NCBI GenBank assembly: GCA_025800435.1
Contig: JAOXRV010000675.1
Span: forward strand, 1 to 6,346
Direction: 5' to 3'
Length of the DNA: 6,346 nucleotides
Source: Cellvibrionaceae bacterium
GTDB lineage: Bacteria; Pseudomonadota; Gammaproteobacteria; Pseudomonadales; Cellvibrionaceae
Position 1 is the first letter of the stretch. Every line of letters starts with the position of its first letter. The position numbers and the translations under genes were made by a program. The notes beneath the pieces are model-generated. The model was not told where the DNA came from and did not search any database. It saw only the letters and a list, made by a program, of their open reading frames with translations. Positions 1-4,853 of this stretch are shown one piece after another.

Positions 1-1104
1 AAAGGAGTCGGCCAGGTAAATTAAAAAGCCGACATTGGCCACCTCGTTAAAGTTGGCGATCAAGCGTTCAAACAACACCGAGTTAAAGGGCACATAGCCC
101 ATATACAAGCCCAGCCCCGAGCTGATAACCCACAGCTCTGGCCCAGTTAAGCCGGCTTGAAACGCCAGGGTTGAACCGGCGCACAGGCCCAGGCCCACAA
201 TCACCATCAAGTGGTTGATGGCCAGGGCGCGGCGGTTGTCTTTAATCATCACCATGGCGGCGATCATTAGCAGCACAATCAGCGCAATCGGCAGCTCGGT
301 CAAGGTAAAAATCTCGGGCGAATCCTGGTAGCCCAACTCGGCCCAGATATCGGCCATAAAATTATCGCGCAGGTCGCGCAATACCGTCAGCAGCAAATAA
401 GCGGCCACCAGCAGGCTTAAACCAAAGCCGTATTTTTTCAGCAGCGCCAGGCGCTGGGCGCCATCCATGGGCTTGCGCTCATGGCGGGCGCGAATATCGC
501 CCGCATCCGGGGCCGGTATTTGCTGCAGCAGCAGCGCCGAAATAATCAGCGGCGGGAAGAACACCATACCGGTGACAAAGGGCATCCAAAATTCCGATAC
601 CCCCCAGCTCAACATTAAATAGGCGCCCACGGATTTAACCACCCCCGAGGCCACAATAAAGCTGGCGCACAAGCCGGCGGCCAAAATCTCGGTAACTCGC
701 CGGCCCTCTAAATAGCCAAATACAAAACCCCACACCATGCCCAACGGCAAGCCATTTAAAAACATAAACGGGATATTATAAGGCGCCGGCACCAGCGCAA
801 AACCCAGCAGCGCCAGGGCGGCAATACTAATTAGCAGTAAAATACCATGGGCTCGGTTTTGCCCAGCCAGCTCAGATACTACTTTGATGCCAATAAACTT
901 AGACAGCGCATAACCCAAAATTTGCGCGATAAGATACAGCACTTTTAAGGATATACCCCAGTAGGCCAGATCCGCATACAGCCCCACTGCAATGGGTTTG
1001 CGAAACGCGTACATACAGGAGTATGTGGCAAACGCCAGCGAGGCCACCAACAAGCAAAACAGCAGTTGATTATCTTTTTGTAAACGGGCCAGCAGTGCTT
1101 TCAT
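1..1104 (-). CDS. DUF5690-family MFS transporter, candidate phosphonate permease (C-terminus cut by window)
   Basis: The reading frame is open from the ATG at 1104 to base 1, giving 368 residues with no stop; related proteins are about 420-430 residues, so only the C-terminal end is missing. It is a hydrophobic multi-pass inner-membrane protein with segments at about 14-34, 51-72, 87-105, 111-130, 140-160, 171-195, 226-243, 268-287, 296-318 and 322-340, and a charged central loop at 198-224. From memory it matches DUF5690, a major-facilitator branch of unknown substrate. The motif MYAFRKP (31-37) and R243 in the seventh helix sit like the two phosphate-binding arginines of GlpT/UhpT (organophosphate:phosphate antiporters). 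Its place beside a phosphonate regulator and phn operon suggests phosphonate or phosphate-ester transport; that is inference. A modest ribosome site (GGTGA) precedes the ATG. The upstream gap carries an operator-like palindrome and a Pho-box-like repeat. Confidence 0.85.
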   Translation of the reverse strand, partial: MKALLARLQKDNQLLFCLLVASLAFATYSCMYAFRKPIAVGLYADLAYWGISLKVLYLIAQILGYALSKFIGIKVVSELAGQNRAHGILLLISIAALALLGFALVPAPYNIPFMFLNGLPLGMVWGFVFGYLEGRRVTEILAAGLCASFIVASGVVKSVGAYLMLSWGVSEFWMPFVTGMVFFPPLIISALLLQQIPAPDAGDIRARHERKPMDGAQRLALLKKYGFGLSLLVAAYLLLTVLRDLRDNFMADIWAELGYQDSPEIFTLTELPIALIVLLMIAAMVMIKDNRRALAINHLMVIVGLGLCAGSTLAFQAGLTGPELWVISSGLGLYMGYVPFNSVLFERLIANFNEVANVGFLIYLADSF

Positions 1105-1120
1105 TACTTCACCGATAAAA

Positions 1121-1140
1121 CTTGTGGTATATACCAGAAG
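1121..1140. promoter_or_regulatory. Operator-like palindrome upstream of the DUF5690 transporter
   Basis: CTTGTGGTATATACCAGAAG is a 20-base inverted repeat with a perfect 12-base core (TGGTATATACCA, 1125-1136) and only one mismatched pair, at 1124/1137. It lies 17 bases before the transporter start codon, about where transcription from a Pho-box-driven promoter would begin. The core resembles operators of HutC-subfamily GntR regulators (from memory, mycobacterial PhnF TGGTATAGACCA and NagR/DasR-type sites). The neighbouring PhnR-like repressor is the obvious ligand. It is the most symmetrical of the four copies in the window. Confidence 0.75.
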
Positions 1141-1154
1141 ACTAATGTAACAAG

Positions 1155-1172
1155 ATGACAATCACGTGACAA
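1155..1172 (-). promoter_or_regulatory. Pho-box-like direct repeat upstream of the transporter
   Basis: On the minus strand the sequence reads TTGTCAC-GTGA-TTGTCAT: two 7-base repeats with a 4-base spacer, an 11-base period. This matches the PhoB box layout (CTGTCAT, 4 bases, CTGTCAT) at 11 of 14 positions. It sits just after the stop codon of the GntR gene. Ten bases further downstream is TAGTCT (1144-1139), a weak -10 with the conserved TA...T, at the spacing usual for PhoB-activated promoters. This would put the transporter under phosphate-starvation control independently of the regulator gene upstream. It is a sequence match only. Confidence 0.5.
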
Positions 1173-1174
1173 AG

Positions 1175-1897
1175 CTAACGCTCAACCGTGACCTGAATCT
1201 CAATCGCATTGTGCAACCACCATTCGCGGTCGTACTCAATCGGCTGCTCATGCTGGTTAAAGCGGGTCCGCTGCAGAAAAATACAAAAACTGCCGTCCGC
1301 CACCCCCAGCAACTCCGCCTGCTCACGATTGAGCGCGGTGGGTTTAATACTGACCTCCTCGCGCTTGACCTCAATACCGTAAAAATCACCCAGTATGGTG
1401 GTTATCGACCCGGCCAAATCGTGCCCCAGCAAGCCGGGCACCAGGGCCGAATTAAGCTCGATACTTTCGAGCAGCACCAGGCGTTCATCGATACTGCGGC
1501 GACGCTCTAGGCAGATCATTTTATCGCCCCGCCCAAGTCCGAGTTTTTCGCCTTGCTCCTTATTGCGACAAGCTGACTCCGCAGCGCTGAGCAGCTCGGT
1601 ACTGGGCACCCGCCCTTGCTGCATAGCGCAGGCGCTGAAATTAAAGCGGGCGGTGGGGTCAAAGCAAAGCTTGGCCGGGCTAACAAACCAGCCGCGCCGG
1701 TTAGAGCGGTAGATAATACCCTCGCGCTCAAGCTGGGACAGGGCGATGCGCAGAGTTACCCGGGTGGTGTGGAACTCGGTCATCAGCTCCCGCTCGGAGG
1801 GCAGCTTGTGGCGGTAATCGGCCTCGGCGGCGCGAATCCGGGCCAATAGCTTTTGATAGATGGCTGCGTACAGCGGGGCGTGGGAATCGTTATTCAT
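1175..1897 (-). CDS. phnR: GntR/HutC-family transcriptional regulator, PhnR-like
   Basis: This 240-residue cytoplasmic DNA-binding protein has an N-terminal winged helix (about 8-75, with LPSEREL at 32-38, TTRVTLR at 44-50 and RRGWFVSP at 67-74) followed by a UTRA effector-binding domain (about 90-235) ending in EYDREWWLHNAIEIQV. Both length and the combination of TTR.T.R, RRGWFV.P and a following DPT resemble PhnR of the enterobacterial AEP system as I remember it. It is divergent from phnW and precedes the transporter on the same strand, as expected for a local repressor released by AEP or a pathway intermediate. The start at 1897 gives the expected N-terminus, but no clear Shine-Dalgarno sequence precedes it and no in-frame alternative is evident, so translation may be weak. 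Four palindromes matching HutC-type operators lie in the window. The effector and repressor role are inferred. Confidence 0.8.
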   Translation of the reverse strand: MNNDSHAPLYAAIYQKLLARIRAAEADYRHKLPSERELMTEFHTTRVTLRIALSQLEREGIIYRSNRRGWFVSPAKLCFDPTARFNFSACAMQQGRVPSTELLSAAESACRNKEQGEKLGLGRGDKMICLERRRSIDERLVLLESIELNSALVPGLLGHDLAGSITTILGDFYGIEVKREEVSIKPTALNREQAELLGVADGSFCIFLQRTRFNQHEQPIEYDREWWLHNAIEIQVTVER

Positions 1898-1983
1898 GCA
1901 CTTGTCATATCGGTGGAAGAAAAGGAAAAGTGACTAACCTTGCCAAGCTGCCAGCCGTCAATAATAACAGCTGCAATATGGCA

Positions 1984-2014
1984 ATTATATTACAAAGCCG
2001 GGTTTTAGCGCCAA
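1984..2014 (-). promoter_or_regulatory. Possible sigma-70 promoter for the GntR regulator
   Basis: On the minus strand a perfect TATAAT (1989-1984) is preceded by TTGGCG (2014-2009) with a 19-base spacer, longer than the optimal 17. Transcription would start near 1977, leaving a leader of about 80 bases before the regulator. No operator-like palindrome overlaps it, so autoregulation would have to act through the phnW-side site about 90 bases away. Confidence 0.35.
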
Positions 2015-2038
2015 TTGCCTACAACGACTAAAATTGCC

Positions 2039-2066
2039 TTGATTTAGGGATTTTGCGGCCTATAAT
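2039..2066 (+). promoter_or_regulatory. Sigma-70 promoter for the phnW operon
   Basis: TTGATT (2039-2044) and a perfect TATAAT (2061-2066) are separated by 16 bases. Transcription would begin near 2073, giving a leader of about 45 bases before phnW. The palindrome at 2079-2092 falls just downstream of this start, a position suited to repression. Confidence 0.6.
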
Positions 2067-2078
2067 CGCCATCATTAT

Positions 2079-2092
2079 CTGGAATATACCAG
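2079..2092. promoter_or_regulatory. Operator-like palindrome in the phnW leader
   Basis: CTGGAATATACCAG is palindromic at 12 of 14 positions and matches the window's consensus CTGGTATATACCAG at 13 of 14. It lies about 6-20 bases after the predicted start of transcription and 24 bases before the phnW ATG. A PhnR-like repressor bound here would block the phnW-phnX-HD operon; being in the divergent region it might also affect the regulator's own promoter. Confidence 0.7.
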
Positions 2093-2116
2093 TTACATTA
2101 AACAGGTTAATACCCC

Positions 2117-3292
2117 ATGCACGACACGCAAGAACACTACCTACTGCTAACACCCGGCCCGCTCACCACCAGCGACACCGTACGCCAGTCTATGCTCAAA
2201 GACTGGTGCACATGGGACGACGATTACAATCAATTGGTGCAGAGCGTGCGCCGCGACCTAGTACGCCTGGCGCTAAACCCCCAAGGCGACAGTGCGGCAG
2301 CCGAAGCACAGCACGACAACGCTTATACCGCGGTATTGATGCAGGGAAGCGGCACCGCCTCGGTCGAGGCCACCCTCGGCACCGCCATTGGTCCCGACGA
2401 CAAACTGCTGATCTTAAGCAATGGTGCCTACGGCCAGCGCATGGCCGAAATCGCTCGCTACCTGGGGCTCAACCATCAGCTGCAAGAGCACAACGAGCTG
2501 GACGAAATTAACCTTGAGCGTTTAACCCAAACCCTGGCCAGCGACCCGAGCTTTAGCCATGTATGCGTGGTGCACTGCGAAACCACCACTGGCCGGCTCA
2601 ACCCGATTGCCGATATCGGCCATATTGTGAAGGCCCACAACTGCCAGTTTATTGTCGACGCCATGAGCAGCTTTGGCGGCCTGCCGATTCAGGTCGATCA
2701 ACTGGATATCGACTTTCTGGTCAGCTCGGCCAATAAATGCATTCAAGGCGTACCCGGCTTTGGCTTTGTGATTGCCAAGCGCAGCGCGCTAGAGCCCCTC
2801 GCCGGCCGCGCTCGCTCCCTGAGCCTGGACCTGCACGCCCAGTGGCGCACCATGGAAGATCAAAACGGCAAATGGCGCTTTACCTCCCCCACCCATGTGG
2901 TACGAGCGTTTCGCCAAGCGCTGGATGAGCTGTTTGTCGAAGGCGTCAACGGCCGCTTGCAGCGCTACCGCGACAACCAGAGCAGCCTGGTGGCGGGCAT
3001 GGCCAAGCTCGGCTTTAACGCCATGGTAGACGAGTGCCATCAATCGCCCTTTATCACCTCGTTCTTCTACCCTGAGCACTTCGCATTTGAATTTAAACCC
3101 TTTTACCAAGCCTTAAAACAACACGGCTTTGTGATATACCCAGGCAAGGTGTCCAATGCGGATTGTTTTCGTATTGGCACCATCGGCGAAGTTTACCCCG
3201 CCGATATCGCCCGCTTATTAAGCGCCATCGAGCAAACCGTTGCCGCCACTGTTGCCGGCACCGCTAACGCCACTAAAGGAACACAAGCATGA
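2117..3292 (+). CDS. phnW: 2-aminoethylphosphonate--pyruvate transaminase
   Basis: PhnW (EC 2.6.1.37) is a cytosolic PLP enzyme that moves the amino group of AEP to pyruvate, giving phosphonoacetaldehyde and alanine. The 391-residue protein opens with LLLTPGPLTTS (9-19) and CTWDDDY (31-37), the PhnW signature. GSGTASVEA (77-85) forms the cofactor phosphate loop, D181 in VDAMSSFGG (180-188) should bind the pyridine nitrogen, K207 in SSANKCIQGVPGF is the Schiff-base lysine, and R352 in FRIGTIGEV is the expected substrate-carboxylate arginine. All key residues are present. The C-terminus carries a short Ala/Thr-rich tail (about 375-391) beyond the usual ~367-residue length. The start fits the family N-terminus; the ribosome site (ACAGG near 2102-2106) is weak. 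It is first in the operon, overlaps phnX by 4 bases, and follows a good promoter and operator. Confidence 0.96.
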   Translation: MHDTQEHYLLLTPGPLTTSDTVRQSMLKDWCTWDDDYNQLVQSVRRDLVRLALNPQGDSAAAEAQHDNAYTAVLMQGSGTASVEATLGTAIGPDDKLLILSNGAYGQRMAEIARYLGLNHQLQEHNELDEINLERLTQTLASDPSFSHVCVVHCETTTGRLNPIADIGHIVKAHNCQFIVDAMSSFGGLPIQVDQLDIDFLVSSANKCIQGVPGFGFVIAKRSALEPLAGRARSLSLDLHAQWRTMEDQNGKWRFTSPTHVVRAFRQALDELFVEGVNGRLQRYRDNQSSLVAGMAKLGFNAMVDECHQSPFITSFFYPEHFAFEFKPFYQALKQHGFVIYPGKVSNADCFRIGTIGEVYPADIARLLSAIEQTVAATVAGTANATKGTQA

Positions 3293-4113
3293 ACATTGAT
3301 AAGCAATTAATTGAAGCGGTGGTGCTGGATTGGGCCGGCACCGTGGTCGACTACGGCTCGGTGGCCCCCACCAGTATTTTTGTCGAAGCCTTTAAACAGG
3401 CCTATGACTTCGAGCTGAGTCTGGACGAAGCCCGCATTCCCATGGGCATGGGCAAATGGGATCATATTCAGGCCCTGGGCAAGATCGAATCCGTCGACCA
3501 GCGTTGGCGCGCCCAGTTTGGCGAGCCCATGAGCGATGCCATTGTCGACCAGATTTACGCCACCTTTATGCCCCTGCAAAAAGCCAAGGTTGCCGACTAC
3601 TCCGACCCTATCCCCGGCGCACTGGCGTTTATCAATGAACTCAAAGCCATGGGCATTAAAATTGGCAGCTGTTCCGGCTACCCCCGCGAGGTAATGGAAA
3701 TTCTAGTGAAGGCCGCCGCCGCTAAAGGCTACAGCCCCGACCACTATGTGGCCAGTGACGAGATCGCCGCCGGCTCTCGCCCCGGCCCCTGGATGGCGCT
3801 GCAAAATGTTATCGAGCTGGGCATTATGGACGTTGGCCGGGTGATCAAGTTTGACGATTCCGCCCCCGGTATTGTCGAGGGTAAAAACGCTGGTATGTGG
3901 ACCATCGGCCTAAGCCTAAGCGGCAACGCGGTGGGCTTAACCCTGGCCGAGTGGCAGGCCCAAAGCCCCGCACAACAAGCCGAGCTAAAGGCCAAGGCGG
4001 TGGCCGAGCTGGAAGGCGCCGGCGCCCACTATGTGGTCGACGACTTGGCCAGTGCCCGCGCCGCGGTGGAAGCCATTGGCGAACGCATTCGCCAGGGCGA
4101 GCGCCCCGCCTAG
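3289..4113 (+). CDS. phnX: Phosphonoacetaldehyde hydrolase (phosphonatase)
   Basis: PhnX (EC 3.11.1.1) is a HAD-superfamily, Mg-dependent cytosolic enzyme that splits the C-P bond of phosphonoacetaldehyde to acetaldehyde and phosphate. In the 274-residue product, LDWAGTVVDYG (13-23) holds the nucleophile D14 and the acid/base-position A16 typical of phosphonatase. K56 in PMGMGKWDHI (51-60) is the Schiff-base lysine that sets this family apart from other HAD enzymes. SGYPREV (129-135), SRPGPWM (163-169) and KFDDSAPGIVEGKNAGMW (187-204, with D189/D190 for metal) complete the HAD core. Length is normal for the family. The ATG overlaps the phnW stop as ATGA and is preceded by AAAGGA (3275-3280) with 8-base spacing, so the two genes are translationally coupled. 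The pair makes a complete AEP-to-phosphate pathway. Confidence 0.96.
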   Translation: MNIDKQLIEAVVLDWAGTVVDYGSVAPTSIFVEAFKQAYDFELSLDEARIPMGMGKWDHIQALGKIESVDQRWRAQFGEPMSDAIVDQIYATFMPLQKAKVADYSDPIPGALAFINELKAMGIKIGSCSGYPREVMEILVKAAAAKGYSPDHYVASDEIAAGSRPGPWMALQNVIELGIMDVGRVIKFDDSAPGIVEGKNAGMWTIGLSLSGNAVGLTLAEWQAQSPAQQAELKAKAVAELEGAGAHYVVDDLASARAAVEAIGERIRQGERPA

Positions 4114-4138
4114 GATCTGCTGACACCAGGAGCAGCCC

Positions 4139-4696
4139 ATGCAAACACTTCACCCGGCCATTGCCCCGATCAGCGAATTGTTCGCCGAATATGGCAGCAA
4201 GGATTACGGCGAGGCCTGCAGCCAAACCGAGCACGCCATCAGCTGTGCTCAACACGGCGAGCGCCTGGGCCGGGATGAAAGTTTAATTTTAGCCGCACTG
4301 CTACACGATATTGGTCACTTTATTGCCGACCGCGAGCAGCTGCCAGGCTTCGATAAATGGGGTTACCCCCAGCACGACCAACTGGGCGCCGAGCGTCTGG
4401 CCCGCTGGGGTTTACCCGAGCCCATTTGCGAACCGATTCGACTGCACGTTGCCGCCAAGCGCTACCTGGCCAGCCACAGCCAGCGGCCCCTGTCAGCAGC
4501 CAGCGCCGCCACCCTGGCGCTACAGGGCGGCCCCATGAGCCAGGCCGAAGCGGCGGCGTTTGAGCGCCACAGCTGGTTTGAGCACGCCTTGCAAATACGC
4601 GAGCTGGACGAGCTGGGCAAGCCCAGCGATGGCCTAGAGGGTGCCCTGTGCCCCTGGCTCAAGCGACTCAACCAATACCTTATTCAACTGGTATAG
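4139..4696 (+). CDS. PhnZ-family HD-domain diiron oxygenase of phosphonate degradation
   Basis: This 185-residue cytosolic protein belongs to the HD-domain mixed-valent diiron oxygenases that include PhnZ and TmpB and to the family annotated as phosphonate-degradation-operon HDIG protein. PhnZ oxidatively cleaves (R)-2-amino-1-hydroxyethylphosphonate to glycine and phosphate. Aligned from memory with PhnZ, all metal ligands are kept: H32, H56-D57 (LLHDIGH, 54-60), H79, H103 and D157. Substrate residues E25 and Q29 (GEACSQTEH, 24-32), K107 in HVAAKRYL (103-110), and the LQGGPM loop (128-133) are also present. It follows phnX by 25 bases with a strong AGGAG (4128-4132, 6-base spacing), so it belongs to the operon. 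No PhnY/TmpA hydroxylase lies in the window, so the exact substrate is open. The stop codon lies inside an operator-like sequence. The family is secure; orthology to PhnZ rather than another member is not. Confidence 0.88.
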   Translation: MQTLHPAIAPISELFAEYGSKDYGEACSQTEHAISCAQHGERLGRDESLILAALLHDIGHFIADREQLPGFDKWGYPQHDQLGAERLARWGLPEPICEPIRLHVAAKRYLASHSQRPLSAASAATLALQGGPMSQAEAAAFERHSWFEHALQIRELDELGKPSDGLEGALCPWLKRLNQYLIQLV

Positions 4697-4701
4697 TCCA
4701 A
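4688..4701. promoter_or_regulatory. Second, weaker operator-like site overlapping the HD gene stop codon
   Basis: CTGGTATAGTCCAA matches the consensus CTGGTATATACCAG at 11 of 14 positions. Its TGGTATAGTCCA core differs by one base from the core of the site 75 bases downstream (4764-4775). The last codons of the HD gene (Leu-Val-stop) form its left half. It could be an auxiliary operator for the receptor gene. It also reads as an extended -10 element (TGG-TATAGT). Confidence 0.45.
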
Positions 4702-4762
4702 ATAACCATAAGCAAGTTAGCGTATATAAGCATTATATCTAAATAAAAGTTTTAAAAAGCCA

Positions 4763-4776
4763 CTGGTATACTCCAG
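4763..4776. promoter_or_regulatory. Operator-like palindrome upstream of the TonB-dependent receptor
   Basis: CTGGTATACTCCAG has perfect CTGG/CCAG arms and matches the window consensus at 12 of 14 positions. It lies 77 bases before the receptor ATG. The same bases contain an extended -10-like element, TGG-TATACT (4764-4772), the best promoter candidate in this AT-rich gap, although no good -35 is seen. Binding here would occlude that promoter. The rest of 4697-4853 shows no gene and no GC-rich terminator hairpin. Confidence 0.6.
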
Positions 4777-4853
4777 TTGTAAGAATAGAGTAATATTCGG
4801 GCTTTATGCTGTTCCTCAGATTGGCCACTACTAAAAAAGAGGAAGCAAGCACT

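Noticed and set aside
1162..1169. TCACGTGA, a perfect 8-base palindrome
   Set aside because: It is fully explained as part of the Pho-box-like direct repeat, and an 8-base palindrome alone is weak evidence for a separate site.
1891..1908. TATTCAT-GCAC-TTGTCAT over the regulator start as a plus-strand Pho box
   Set aside because: The first repeat matches only 4 of 7 positions and the site lies far from the phnW promoter.
2053..2511. Plus-strand open frame of 152 residues overlapping the start of phnW
   Set aside because: Arg/His/Pro-rich out-of-frame shadow; the overlapping phnW frame carries the family motifs.
3890..3897. CTGGTATG inside phnX as a further operator copy
   Set aside because: Only the left half matches; there is no correctly spaced CCAG arm and the bases encode the conserved NAGMW segment.
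3845..4255. Minus-strand open frame across the phnX-HD junction
   Set aside because: Low-complexity Arg/Pro/Gly product opposite two well-supported genes; a frame shadow.
4724..4738. ATATAA-GCA-TTATAT inverted repeat after the HD gene, as a possible terminator
   Set aside because: The stem is short and all A/T with no following T tract, so it would not be a stable intrinsic terminator.
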